In this document: piece by piece, positions 43,398-56,400 of the stretch
Layout: each line of letters starts with the position of its first letter
How positions within the stretch are numbered: the stretch's first letter is position 1
From: Telopea speciosissima
Lineage: Eukaryota > Streptophyta > Magnoliopsida > Proteales > Proteaceae
DNA length: 64,000 bases
Reading direction: 5' to 3'
Assembly (NCBI RefSeq): GCF_018873765.1
Contig: NC_057924.1
Coordinates: forward strand, 14,223,001 to 14,287,000
Made by a program: the position numbers and the translations under genes
The notes under the pieces: model-generated
Seen by the model: the letters and a program-made list of their open reading frames with translations, nothing else
Databases searched by the model: none
Told to the model about the DNA's origin: nothing

Positions 43398-44087
43398 AAC
43401 GCCGTGGCCATTACAGATTTGGAAGGTATGAGACTCAGTCTGCATGTTAATAATTGATATCGAAAGAGAGAGATTTGGGTTTTGGGGATTGCCGTCTATG
43501 GATTACTTCTACTTTTTTTTTTCCTTTTTCTGGGTTTTTGCTATTGATTGCAAAATTTGTTTATCATTGACAGATTGGCGCGAAACGATTACCGGAATTA
43601 AAATAAACAAATGGAAGATAAATAATTAAAAAGAAAGCTTGAATGGATGGAAAGAATCCAAGAATCCCCACATTCTTCTCTCCTGCATCTTCTTGATTGT
43701 CTGAAAAACCTGATTCAGTGCCTCTTTTACCTGCGATGGAAACGGAACCAGAAATGAAGGAAATTCACAACTACCCCCCTTTTTTTGCTTTTCTTTTTGT
43801 CTGAAATTGAGAATTCTCTCTCTCTCTTTCACGCCGAAGGTGAAGGATCGGTAGATCGAAGGATTCTTATTAAAGGGTTTTTTTTTAAAGGGACTAAGAT
43901 TAATTAACAGCTTGTGAAATATTAATTATTATCCATTAAAGCAGATCTTTATCCATTGCTTGCTGAGTCTCTGATCCAATCTTATCTGTCAAGGCATTGG
44001 CCTCAGTATCGGATCGGCTGTATTGGAAGATATGTATCGGATGACCCATATCGTTATCGGTAACCACTTATCTTGACTGTCTAAAAA
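43398..44087. other. Intergenic
   Basis: Upstream of the membrane-protein gene, then AT-rich DNA with TATCGGATCGG-type degenerate repeats at about 43990-44080. No gene. Confidence 0.4.
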
Positions 44088-44443
44088 TAGGATTGTAAAT
44101 GGATAATCGAAAATTTAAATCTGATCCCCATCTGTATCTGTTGAGTTGAGGAACATTTGAATTAAATAATGATCTAGAGGGATTTTAAAGATTCAAAAGG
44201 TTTTAGAATATGAGGAATCTAGAATCATGATCTAAGAGATATGGATTGAGAGTGAATTATATCCGCTAGGGGGAGGAGAGTCCAAGTTACACAAGACAGA
44301 GATCGATGTAAACGGATGGTCAAAAAATTCGAATTCGATTCCCATTTGAATCCGTTCAAAGGTATCCGTATTCTGCTAGAAATATTCGGATTCAATTACA
44401 TTTGATTCGTATCTGAGCCGAATATGATCTGTTTACATGCTTA
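44088..44443. mobile_element. hAT-type MITE, same family as 13235-13670, opposite orientation
   Basis: The ends TAGGATTGTAAATGGATAA and GATCTGTTTACATGCTTA are degenerate inverted repeats. The middle (about 44170-44300, including TCATGATCTAAGAGATATGG and CCGCTAGGGGGAGGA) is the reverse complement of the middle of the element at 13235-13670. The flank pair TCTAAAAA/CTAAGAAA is a poor match, so it is older than the other copy. Confidence 0.8.
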
Positions 44444-44462
44444 CTAAGAAACCTAATTTTTT

Positions 44463-44606
44463 TAAGAACTACCTAGCTCAGTTGGTGAACCGTGGTGCGT
44501 TTTATGCCCATGCTCACCAAGAGGTCTCGAGTTCGAGTCTCCTACTGGTACCTTACCCCTTTCCTGGTTCGATCCCCCCTCTATACAAAATATATATATA
44601 TATAAA
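44463..44606 (+). mobile_element. tRNA-derived SINE
   Basis: CCTAGCTCAGTTGGTGAACC (box A type) is followed about 40 nt later by GAGTTCGAGTCTCC (box B type), as in a tRNA promoter, but the sequence does not fold into an acceptor stem. A tRNA-unrelated part (TTCCTGGTTCGATCCCCC) and an (AT)n tail follow. This is SINE structure rather than a tRNA gene. Confidence 0.6.
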
Positions 44607-45267
44607 GTTTCTAATTCCCAAAAAAAGAAAAAAAATTTAAGAAAATTAAGAACAAAACTGTCCGATAAGGATCAATCCGTGCAGAGCCGTATCGGTATCT
44701 TATTTGTTTTTGGGATGGCCGATACACGTTTCGATACCGTGTACTAAATCCATGAGAAAGAACAAAGGGGGTTTAATGAGATCTATCTTTGGTCTGAGGC
44801 TGTGGGACCCGAAAATAATATCTGGGTCCAATATCTTGCAAACTGGGCCCTTATTGGCTTTCTCTAACGATTGTAGGGCCCATATGTGGATGGGCCATCG
44901 TCGGCAGCATTTATAAAGGACGGCTACTTTAATAAAATAAAATAAAAAAAGAAGGGAAAAAAAAAAACTAATCATGATTCAATGATTTAGGAGAGTGAGA
45001 GAGATTTTTTCTTGGTGGAAAAAAAAAAAAAAAAATTTATCTTTTGTTGGACAATTGAGTGTGAGAGATAATTATCTCTACCTACAGTCCCTTCATATTG
45101 TTGATGGTCTTAGATATCTTTTCTCTGCTTAGACTTAAAGAGATTTTCTTTCACTGTGTGGGATTTATGTAACTGGGAGTGTACTTCTTGTTCAGGAATG
45201 TAGCCTACACTGGCAGGAAACTTCCAATGAATATCTTCAAGAATAAATCATTTCAGGAGTTAGAGAG
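44607..45267. other. Intergenic
   Basis: Degenerate TATCGG repeats to about 44745, then AT-rich sequence with long A-runs near 45018. No gene. Confidence 0.4.
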
Positions 45268-45620
45268 GTTTTTTTTTTTTTTTTTTTTTCTATTTATCCT
45301 ACCTAAGGATTCATAGGCCAACTACAAGCTAAGGGGCAAGGCTAAGACAAACCAACAATCTACAACTAGGAGAAGAGGGGAGAGAGGGGAAAGTGGTGCC
45401 TTTTGGACACAATATGTAATGAGGAGAATCGATCTAAGGGCATGCACTCAACTGGCAAGCCAGCAACCAACTGAGGAAGGAAAAGAGAGAGAGCACTAAC
45501 GTAGGCTACGGCCGTAAACGAGAATATCTTCCCTAATCCTTCCTTATCCACACAAAGTATTGACTAGGTGATTTAACTAACTCACCCAGGGGTGGCCCAA
45601 TCACTGCCCTTAGTAAAATT
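45268..45620 (-). mobile_element. Probable LINE 3' end with poly(A) tail
   Basis: A 22-base T-run at 45268-45289 (poly(A) on the minus strand) is preceded on that strand by non-coding sequence of LINE 3'-UTR character (TTGGCCTATGAATCCTTAGG). No reverse-transcriptase or RNase H remains, so this is only a candidate 5'-truncated copy; the right limit is arbitrary. Confidence 0.35.
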
Positions 45621-46110
45621 GACGAAAAATAAAGGAAACAAATTATGCTAGGAAAGTATTCATGCGTAGGAGATTCCCTCATCCACTCGGTCAAATAGGG
45701 GACAAGGGGCGTTTATGTCATTTTAGATGGTCAGGTATGCTCATCTGACTGCACTTAATGCACGTTAATGCCGGTCATGCACATGCACATGCACGGCCAT
45801 GAAAAAAACTGTCTATATTTTAATTTTTTTTTAATTAGAAAATCAATTTTTTAATTCAAGTTGACATTGGTAGCAACCTTTGTTTTAGGCTTTTAGCAGA
45901 ATAAATAATATCTCTAATAACTCTAATTTCACTTCACAGATTCCTACAACAATGAAGTGGGAAACCATTCCGACACTATACAGTCCTTACTAGGTGGAAA
46001 TGTCTAGTGGGACCCAAACTCTGCCGACATGGTTTAATTCTCTAACCAATCTAATTTCTCCATGCCAATATAATTCTTTAAAAATAATTTGGTGTGTTAA
46101 ATTTGACAGA
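45621..46110. other. Intergenic, no gene seen
   Basis: AT-rich spacer with a short CATGCACATGCACATGCACGG direct repeat near 45777. Nothing else recognisable. Confidence 0.4.
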
Positions 46111-46117
46111 TAAATAG

Positions 46118-46309
46118 AGGGCGGGCCTTGGTGGAATATTAAGGTTGCTCCATTGTGATCAAGTGGTCACAGGTACGAGTCTAAAAATAATCTCTCTATA
46201 AAAATAGGGGCAAAACCGCGTACATTATAGGCCTCTCCAGACCTCGCAATGGTGAAAGCCTCGAGCACGGGGTATGTTTTTTTTTTAAAAAAAAAATTGT
46301 TATTGTTAC
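46118..46309 (+). mobile_element. Au SINE, copy 1
   Basis: Matches the plant Au SINE layout: GGGCGGGCCTTGGTGGAA, then GGTTGCTCCATTGTGATCAAG, GGTCACAGGTACGAGTC (box B), GCAAAACCGCGTACATTATA, CCAGACCTCGCAATGG, GGAGCCTCG-like sequence and a T-rich tail. It is flanked by ATAAATAGA on both sides (left about 46110, right 46310), which serves as the target duplication. Confidence 0.88.
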
Positions 46310-46318
46310 ATAAATAGA

Positions 46319-46519
46319 GAGCGGACCTTAGTGCAACAAGAAGGTTGCTCCATTGTGAGTTGCTCCATTGTGATCAAGTGGATTCGAGTCTGGAAACAAC
46401 CACTTTGCGAAAAATAGGACTAAGACTGCATACATTATGACCCTCCCAAAACCCCACAATGGCAGGAGCCTCATGCACTAGTTATGCCTATTTTTTTTAT
46501 TAAAAAAAAAATCTGTTCA
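46319..46519 (+). mobile_element. Au SINE, copy 2, directly downstream of copy 1
   Basis: Reads GAGCGGACCTTAGTGCAAC, GGTTGCTCCATTGTG (with a short internal repeat of this segment), GATTCGAGTCTGG (box B), ACTGCATACATTATGACCC, CCCACAATGGCAGGAGCCTC, then T and A runs. It begins right after the ATAAATAGA that closes copy 1 and is followed by ATAAATAAGA. The two SINEs therefore share essentially one target. Confidence 0.88.
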
Positions 46520-46529
46520 ATAAATAAGA

Positions 46530-47143
46530 AGCATTGAGAAGAAAAAAGAAAAACACCCATGAACAAAAGACCTTGAGGTCTTGGAGTTGAAAATAGAGTG
46601 ACTATTCTTCAAGAAAGCACTATCCCCTTACAGAATTACCAAGCTCAAGAGAATTCCTTTAAAATCAATAGAACAAGAACAATTAATATCAATAACCAGG
46701 ATAGAGCCACATCGGGTGTGTGTGTGTGGTATGTGGTGTGTGTTGTATATATCCACCATTCCTCGGTCCTAAAAGTCAGTTAACCTTCTGGGATTGGTGT
46801 GTGACTTGTGTGATTACACTTTCATTAAAAAAAAATTAATAATAACCAGGATAGAGTCCAAGAATCTGACTCCATTGATCAATTTCAAGAACCAGAATCA
46901 CGGAAAAAGACTTACTAGAGGTTGCGGTAATGGCAAGAAACTCATATAATGATATTTATTTGGGATTAAAATATTTACAATGAAAAAGAATAGATATTGA
47001 CAATTCCGAACAAAAAACAGACTGTTCTCTCTTCCAAACCAGACCTGCTATCCCCTCAATGCACAAATCCTCCTACCCTGCAGTGAATAATTTTGAAACA
47101 GGGAAGGAAAAAAAATATATATTTTGACAAAATTCAAAAGGAC
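46530..47143. other. Spacer and probable 3' UTR of the MUCI70-like gene
   Basis: A (TG)n tract lies near 46718-46743. The ~200 bases next to 47144 are probably 3' UTR. No separate gene. Confidence 0.4.
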
Positions 47144-50100
47144 CTAAAAGAAATTGTTCTCCCTACTACCAGTTGCAACTTTACGGTGACGCCTTGAACT
47201 GGATCTTCTTTCTCTCCCACGCTTTGTGGGCATCTTCTTTGGTGTAGACCTTGTAAACTTATCAGTAGAAATTTCCGGTAATAATGCTGGTGGAGGATGA
47301 ACAACTATTCTGACCGGAGGCGGAGGAGACATATGCTCTAACAAATCTCGATGGTATGCCTAACACATTGTATCCTTAGGTTAAAAACATACACATAAAA
47401 ATAACAGAACAATACTAACTAAAAGCAAAAACATTCTTAAAATCTGTCGCCAAGAGTATTATCAATAATCAAATGAGATTCTGATCACAGAACATTCTTT
47501 TTCATTTCAAGTAGTACCTTCATAAGCAAAGTTGGTCACTATTAGGCAAAACAACCACTTGAAAATTTTACCACAGTAACAGCAATGGTAAAGCAGGATA
47601 AAATTTACAACTATTCTGTTCCAAGTACAACTCTAAAAGAAAGGCCGTCCTCACAAACCAAAAACTCAGAAGATAGAAAACTAAGTAAAAGGATGTTGGG
47701 CACGAAAAGTGTATTTTCAAGAAATCAAATTTTCATATGATACACAGCTTTCATAAATTTCAGCTATGGGAAGCAGAAAAAATATTTATATATATACCTG
47801 AACCACAAAATTGCGTCTTTCACAATCCAAGAACATGTTGATACTCCAGTTCACTTTTGACATTATCTTGTCCCTTACAGTGGAAAAGCTTATCTGGTCC
47901 CTTGACGTAAAACGGTCGACTTCATTGAACCACAGACAGGTAAAGAGGTTGGTAATGGGAATGTGCTCCTTTATAATCACACATCCTTCAGGGACATCTG
48001 CCAAAACAAAGTGATGATTCCCAGAACTCAATTTTGATATGATGAAAAGAATAAAAAATACAATAGCAAAAGGTGTACATACCACTGGTAATTGGAAGCT
48101 TAGCCTCGGTATAAGGGGTCAAACCCTCCTGCTTATAAAACTCGACCTGATAATTAATGGAGGCATTGTCATATTTCCCAGCAGCTTTATTAGCCTCAGC
48201 TTCGTCAAACACATCAAAGCGTCTATAATGCCTGGAGATTGCAAAAGTGGCATTATTCCGCCACAAGAACCTAAAAATCAAATCGAACAACTGAGATCAA
48301 TATATAAGGCTGATGAAATCAAGGCAGACCAGAATAGCTCTCAATTCATGTGCTGAGCAACATGGAAAATAGATGTCATGCAGCACGAGAGAAGTTGATT
48401 GCAACAAGCTCCTATTTCAGGAGCTCAAAGTTTCTTTAGTCAACTAATTCCAGAGAAAAATTAATCTTTAGATCATCCACCTTATCTGTTTTACAAGTGA
48501 ATCCCTATCATGTGTTTGGACAAAATTTATGACCGTCGTTGCAACCCATGGCTTAGCTATACTTCTAGCATGGACGGTGATGACTACACTCACAAGATAT
48601 GCCATGGCATTGGTGAATGCGGAGTGATAATGCCAAATGAACCCAATAGTTCAAAGTCTTCAGACTCAGATGAGAATCCACCGCATTGATGAATTGCTGT
48701 GTAACTACTGATCCCACACTTTCAATCCTTTCCAACATTCAATCAAAGCTCATTCCTTGTATCCAGACACAGGCCTGAAACTTTTGAACTAGGGGCCAGG
48801 CATTGCAATAATGTCACAACAGGTCCAATCCAAGATTCCAATGTTCAACAATAAATAGAAGGGCAGATCTTAGCATGATTGATGAACCAACCCACATAAT
48901 TTATCTTTAGAATTGGTTGTGAACTTTGACACAGTGAGTGATGATAATTTTATGCGCAACATTTTTCGGGGTTAGGGGCATAGAGATCAAATCAGTTAAT
49001 TAGCCCTCATAAGAGACCAGTAACTGCACAATGAAAGGATAAGAAGAGGTTATTAGATGGAGAAGTTTCTGACAAATTCTGGGCTGGTAGACCAAGAAGA
49101 AGAGCTGTCTCTCCTAATTCTGAACAAAAAATATCGCAATGATGTGTACGGATTAGTTCATTAAAGAAACTTTGGTTGTAGAAATGGTAATGCCTCTACT
49201 GCACTTGATGTTTTGTCTGGTTATTGCCTGTACAGGGTAGTGCTTGAAATAGCAATCTGGAAAGAAGAGCTTCTGGAGTCAGCATGTTGGCTGTTTTACT
49301 GTAGGGGTTGTTTCAGCTTCACACTTATTCCCAGAATTATCTTCTGTTTCTCTTTGTTTTATGTTGTCTACTATTTCTCTTTTGTTTTATGTTGTATATG
49401 ATCAGAATGCTACAATTGAATCGTCTTCTCTTCCCAATAAATTTTCTCCAAATTTCTCCTATGCTTATCTTTACCCCCCCCCCCCTCCCCAAAAAAAATA
49501 AATTCATGTCTTATAAAAAAGGAAATCAACTTAAAACACATTCCAGCCAGCAATTGGAAAGAGGAATTCTACTAAATAATTTGAACAAACACTCTTCAGA
49601 CCATATGTTCAAAAATAAAGCAACTGCCAACTGCCCCCTAGCTTCAGAAAGGCCTCATGAGACGCGCTCATATTTCCGGGCCTGATCTAATACAAAGCCA
49701 GGCTACCATTTGAACCCTCTCAATGCAGCCCAAGCATGGTTCAGTTATGGAAAAATTTCTCTAGAAGGTCTTAATGTCTTGGCAACCAAACCCTCCCTAT
49801 ATGCCACAGAGGCATGATAGACCAATCCAAACAATCTCTCAGGCAAGCACCCCACAGGACTGGCCATATGTCCAGCGTCCGAATCCTTGTCAACTCTACA
49901 CCAGTGTTTAGTGTATGCACCCTGCTCCTTGGGCCTATGTTGCTCTCCATGATCCTTGTTCGGCATTCAGATCCACCACTATAAGCAGACATGCACCTTC
50001 AGGTGCCTGGATGAGCACCAGGCATTCTCCTAATTGAAACAAGATATTTAGTACAAGTCTACACTAGCCTCACAAGTTCTACAATTTTTTCATGATTACA

Positions 50101-53100
50101 CCTCTGCCCCTTATGTTGCAACCCTTGAACCTTGTTTGGCATCTGGATGACTACTACAATCACTTGCCTGGATGTGCACCAGGCATGCTCTTAATTGAAG
50201 TGAGATATTTACTATATTACCCTCACAACATCACCCATTTCGTACAAGATCGACTGCTAGCATGGAAACACATATTAGTGTTTCCAGTAAATACAAATAT
50301 TCGCTCCTCACTTCGCTAAGGCACATGCCTTTCCTTGCACCTTAAACCTCAGGTGTTGAGAAGGCTTGGGGTCTTTCATTTGTTTCATATGGAACTTGCT
50401 CATAATTCATGGGGATCATGACAAGATAATCAAAGTTCAATTATAGATAATAAGCTTTAAGTTCAATTATTAGATAATTAGGTTCCTGAACAGCCTCAGG
50501 TTTCGGAATAAAACTAATTAAAAAGAGCGTCCCAGTGGACAATGCTCCTGCTACTGCGGGGTCTAGGAGGGGTAAATGTACGCAGCCTTACCCCCGCTTC
50601 ATGAAGAGGCTGTTTCCATGTTTCAAACCTGCAACCAAATGGCTGCAATAGCGCAAGTTATTCCATGTTTCGGAATAAAACTAATTGAAAAAGAAAAATA
50701 GTACTGAGACCAAAAATAAGTCTCACGGTACCAACAACAACCATAATCTTATCCCAACTAAATGGGGTCGGCTATATGGATCCGATAGAGGCTATGACAG
50801 TAATATAAATAAGAGAAGTAAAACAGAAAATAAATAAAGGAAGAAGTCAAAGCAATAATCAAAGCAGCATCCCAAGAACATTCCCCTACAAGGGGTTGGC
50901 TACACGGGTCTTTATCTTCCAAACAACTCTATCTGCGGTCATACTAGGATCAAGCCCTACCACAAGCATATCCTTTCTTACCACTTCTCCAATAGTCATT
51001 TTAGGCCTGCCCCTACCTCTTTTAGCTCCGTCAAACTAAATCTGGTCACTCTTCCTTATTGGTGCATCCATAGGCCTCTGTTGGACATGACTATACCACC
51101 TCAAGGCTCTCACAGAGTTTGTCCTGGATTGGTGCATCTCCCAATTCGGTTCTAATACAATCATTCCTTACTCTATCTCTCCTAGTCTTGCCGCACATCC
51201 TCCGCAACATCCTCGTCTCTGCTACACTCATCTTATCTATATTACTCTTCTTAAACTACCCAACATTTTGTCCCATATGTCTGGTCTTATTACTATCTTA
51301 TAGAATTTCCCCTTAAGCTTAACAGGCATGCATTTATCACATAACACTCCTAATGAACCTCTCCACTTCATCCATCCTACTTATAATTATGTAGGAGACA
51401 TCATCCTCTATATCACCCTCTTTGTTAATGGTTGACCCCAGGTATCTAAAGCATTCACTTTGTGGTAGCTCTCGCTCATCAAGTTTCACCACTTCATCAA
51501 CTCTCTTAGTTTGACTGAAGTTACACATCATATATTTCGTCTTTGTTCTGCTTAACTTAAAACCTCATGATTCCAAGCTTAATCTACATAACTCCAGCTC
51601 CGTATTAATCCCTTCCACTGTCTCATCTATCAAAACAATATCATCAACAAATAGCATACACCAAGGGACCTCATCATGGATGTGCCTGGTTAAATCATCC
51701 ATGACGAGTGCAAACAAATAAGGGCTTAGAGCTGACCCTTGGTGTAACCCAATTGTAATAGGGAATTCACTACTTTGGCCCTCCATAATTTTGACACTCA
51801 TCATCACACCCTCATACATGTCCTTAATTATATCCACATAGTTACTTGAGCTCCTTCTCTTCCCTAGGACATGCCAAGTCCCACAGTACCATTACACAAA
51901 AAGAAATGAACAACACAAAAAAATCCAAACTATTCCAAGCTTAATCTACATAACTCCAGCTTCGCATTAATCCCTTCCACTGTCTCATCTATCAAAACAA
52001 TATCATCAGCAAATAGCATACACCAAGGGACCTCATCTTGGATGTGCCTGGTTAAATCATCCATGATGAGTGCAAACAAATAAGGGCTTAGAGCTAATCC
52101 TTGGTGTAACCCAATTGTAAGAGGGAATTCACTACTTTGGCCCTCCACAATTTTGACACTCATCATCACACCCTCATACATGTCCTTAATTATATCCACA
52201 TAGTTACCTGAGCTCCAGGCTCTTCCCTAGGACATGCCAAGTCCCATAGTACCATTACACAAAAAGAAATGAACAACTCAAATCCAAACTATTACCCTCC
52301 TTGTTACCTAAAGAAACTGCCACTGCAACCTAAAATCAACTGAGAACTTAAATACCTCCTGAACCACTAACCCAAACTAAAATTCCTCAAAACCCAATTA
52401 CCCATGACTCCTAACAAGAGCTAGCTCATAACATAAGAGCCACCCTACTGGCTCCCAAATGTGGGTTCCACGCACCCCAGAAAAATCCAAAAAGGCTTTC
52501 TGAATAGTGTCAGCATTTATTTCTTCTTCCTTCATTTCCTACCCCTAGGATTCACTTAGGTATGCTAAGTGTTAAGACAACTAGATGATTATCTAAAGTG
52601 GATTTAACAGCCAAACTACAGTTTCATTTGGTGATATTCCAAACTAATGAAGAGAACCACATGGCAAGATAAAACTCTACATACAAAAAGTGTGACTGCT
52701 ATGAAAAGGATTCATTAAAAGATCAAGTTTTTTTTTCTATTGCAAGTCATTCATAAAAAGGGAATAGTGGTACAAAGGATACAAAATGATACATAGAGGT
52801 ATAATCCTACTAAGACGATTGATGCTCACAGACTCACACAGCCAGCCTAATAATATGATTGATACAGAAGCCATGTATGCAGGAGTCACAGTGTTGAGAC
52901 TATGATTTGCTCACTTAAAACTACACTTCATTGACCTTCTACACACTACCAATTCAAGGAAATATCTGCAGAAATAAGAACTGCATAAAGTGTACCTCTC
53001 AAGAATTTGATATGGATCCACAACTAGTTCAAGCTTTCCATCAATCCATATAGAAAACCGGGCATTAGAGAAAATCCTATGTAACAGAAGCTTTGGAACC

Positions 53101-53445
53101 TGTCAAAGGTAAAATTCAGGTAAAAACCCATCTGATATACCAGCTAATGCTTCAAGAAGTCGTCTGAAACAAAAGTCCCAATTGATTTAAATTGCAAAAC
53201 TAGTATCACAAAAATGAAGTCGTAATGTTTCATTGCATATAACCCAAGGAGGAATACCACTTACACAACAAACGTAATCTACTTCAACTAAAATTATTTA
53301 ATCAAAAAATGATTGACACCGTAAATCAACTATCAAACTTCCAATTCTGTTGTCTATCAATATCATGAAGCAAGTCCCAACCCCTAACACCAGTACAGAT
53401 ACTTGTTGACCACAGGTACCTATCTGAGGCTTATTAATACTAAAC

Positions 53446-53477
<32 letters not shown>

Positions 53478-56400
53478 CAAAAAGATCAACTAAAATCTAT
53501 ATGTCCCTCATTTAGTTTATAATCACACAAGCCTGATCCTGTTCCCGCGTTCAGTTTGATTCTATCTAACAGTGTTTCTTTCAGCAAAGTAAGCTCTAAA
53601 AACTTTCCTCTCTACCTCATTACACTTTTTTTTTGGTCTTGCCTTGTCATTTTGTAGTGTTTACTTCACTAAGACATTCTTTTCATCAGTATCTTTATTG
53701 TCTTCCATGGACGTAACCAAAATATCTCAATAACACAGACAAAAACTTATCACACATGCATACACATGAACAAGATAGAATGTTAGCTTCAACGATATTG
53801 TGCATGGAGGTCCATATGTAATTTTAGCACACAATGTGTACCCTACAAAGCCTTCAACTGACAAAATTTGAGCACAGACAGATAAGTCTAGCTAGGTTTT
53901 TCAAACCACAATGGGCTTGCAAAGTCATATGTACACAACCAACTGTACATTTTACATAAATTTTTGTAATCATTCAATTTAAGGAAGGGATTTCTATGAT
54001 AAATTTCAGCAAGCTCATAATTAAAGTCATGTTGCCAGAAAGGGATTAAAACTCAAGGGTGAGAATGATCTTGACCCAGTGAACACAAAGAACCAGGGCC
54101 AAACCTGGTTGTTGATTCAGTAAGAGTATTTAGGAATTTATTTCTCTATTTGGAGTTTGTCAATTTATATTTATTATTTTATTCCTGTCTAGCAGTCGTA
54201 GGAGTCTAAATTAGTTTTAATTCTATTATCAGTTCAGGTTCAAATTACAGTTAGGAGTTAGTCTTTGAGTTTATTTATATACAAGCATGTATCCATTGAT
54301 TATTCAGATTTGAATGAATACTGACTAATGCAGAACGAATAGCAGGTTCTGATGGTGGTGAGCACAAGTTGATGCAGATCAAGTAGAGATGGATTTGCTG
54401 CTACAGAGAAAAACAGCAACAGAATAGCATTATTTCAAAGCCTACGGAAGCAAGAAAGAAAGGGGAAAATAGGTTATCTGTTAGAAGAGAAAGAGAAGAT
54501 AATAGGGAGAAAAAGAAGAGATTGTAGGAAAGGAGAGAGCATGAGAATCACAAAACAACTCTATTCCATCATTCCAAATCTATGAGGAGGCTGCTAGCCT
54601 TACATATTTAGAAACTTAATCTCACTCGTAAAAGGAAAGTAATTTAAAACAGAAAAGACTCTCTCCTCAACCTGAAGGTTAAGAGAAAGTTTCCTAATCC
54701 AATCTAAAAGGCTCGAAACAAGGATAAGTTGAGTCCAATCCTGATTACACTCCCAAATAAGAAATCAAATAAAATAACCGGCCCCACATATTGGATAAAC
54801 CTTATCCCTGTACGTAATCTCATATTCCCGTGTACCCCCTTAAATCCCAGCTTTTGGGCTTATTAAAGAAGCCCATTAAAAAAAACTCAAAACAAACAAG
54901 CCCAAGGCCCATAGAACCCAACCATGGGCCAACATAAAATATTCAGAGGCCAATTGGCCCGTTTGGACACCCTTAACTACATCAATTCCCCCAGTGTTGG
55001 AAAAACTCGTCCTCGAGTTTCGTAGAAGGGGAGAATCAATACCACTCAATCAGCATCCACGATTAGTTTCCTCGATTCATCAATCCAATGCTTCTCATGA
55101 ATAACACAGACAAAATCAGTGATTGTCGGATGCTTGTTTTCAAAGAATTGTTGACGGAGAAAGAAATCCAAGTTTTTTATCTTTATGGGAATCTCAACAG
55201 GAAGTTCCTTGTCTGCAATGAAATCTTCAATTGTAGCCTGCCCGTGAAGATCTTCTATTTCAACTTGATCTTCTACCATAGGAACAATGTCAAATCGGGT
55301 CACCTCAACTGGAATCTTTTCTTGAATATCGTCAGTCTCAATTGGATCATTATTCACATGTTCAATTAGAGTATCGTCAATCAAGCCTTCTGCTTTGTCG
55401 CCTATCAGGAGAGTTTCTAATTTTTTATCCACCTCTTCTTCAGCCATCGGAATTTCTTTCTGCTTCTGCAAGATTGGCCGAAACTCTTCTTCGATCTCCC
55501 ACATTCTCTTAGCGTACCTTGCATCAATTTCTCGTAGCCCTTATTGAAGCCATTTCATACACTCAACGAACTAGTCCTACAGTCCTTCTATCAAGTTAAT
55601 CACGTGATGGATTGACTGCTTATCCATGTTCAGGATTTTGCTATGATACCAAATAATGCAAAATAAATAGCAGGTTTTGTTGGTGGTGAGCACTGATGCA
55701 AATCAAGTAGAGATGATCTGCTGTTATAGAGAAAAGCAACAATAAAATCGCACTGTTTCAAAGCCTACAGTCCCAGCCAAGAAAGGGAAAATAAGCTATC
55801 AGTTAGACGAGAAAGGTAGGATAGGGAGGAAAAAGAAGAAAGAAGAAAGAGAGAAGATTGTGGGGGCAGAGAGGAGAGAGAGCATAAGAGTCACAAAACA
55901 ACAACTATTCCATCATTCCAAATCTGTGGGGAGGATGCTAACAGGATTACATATTTAGCTCAATCTCACTTGTAAAAGGAAAGTAAATAAAAAACAGAAA
56001 AACTGACTCTATCCTCCAACTATATAGGCTAAGAGGAAGTTTCCTAATCCAATCTAAAAAGCTAGAAACAAGGACAAGATTGAGTCCAATCCTGATTAGA
56101 CTACCAAATAAAAAGATAAAACTAAAATAATGGGCCCCTCATATTGAATAAACCTTATCTCTATACTTAATCCCGCGTATCCCCAACTTTTGGGCTTATA
56201 AAAGAGAACCATTACCGCCCCCCCCCCCCCAAAAAAAATAATAATAAAAACAAATAACTAGCCAATGCCCATAGAACCCAACCATGGGACAAAATAAAAT
56301 ATTCAGAAACCCAGTTGGCCCGATTGGACACCCATAACTGCATCACTGAATGAAGTTTTTTTAATTGTGTTGATACCAAGAGCTGTTGATGCACAAGTAC

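Larger units (their letters stand above)
48271..52995 (-). other. MUCI70-like intron, 4.7 kb, transposon-filled
   Basis: Intron between the exons ending at 52996 and starting at 48270 (minus-strand order). It contains an Au SINE at about 50523-50672 and an RTE LINE at about 50735-52294. Around 49990-50200 two imperfect direct repeats contain TGGATGxxCACCAGGCATxCT. The remainder is AT-rich with no recognised feature. Confidence 0.8.

Noticed and set aside
44463-44550. A second tRNA gene
   Set aside because: Box A- and box B-like motifs are present but there is no acceptor stem or proper cloverleaf, and an (AT)n tail follows; better explained as a SINE.
55046-55504. Host gene for a 152-residue acidic protein
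   Set aside because: It lies between two LTRs with primer-binding-site and polypurine-tract-like motifs, so it belongs to the retrotransposon fossil.
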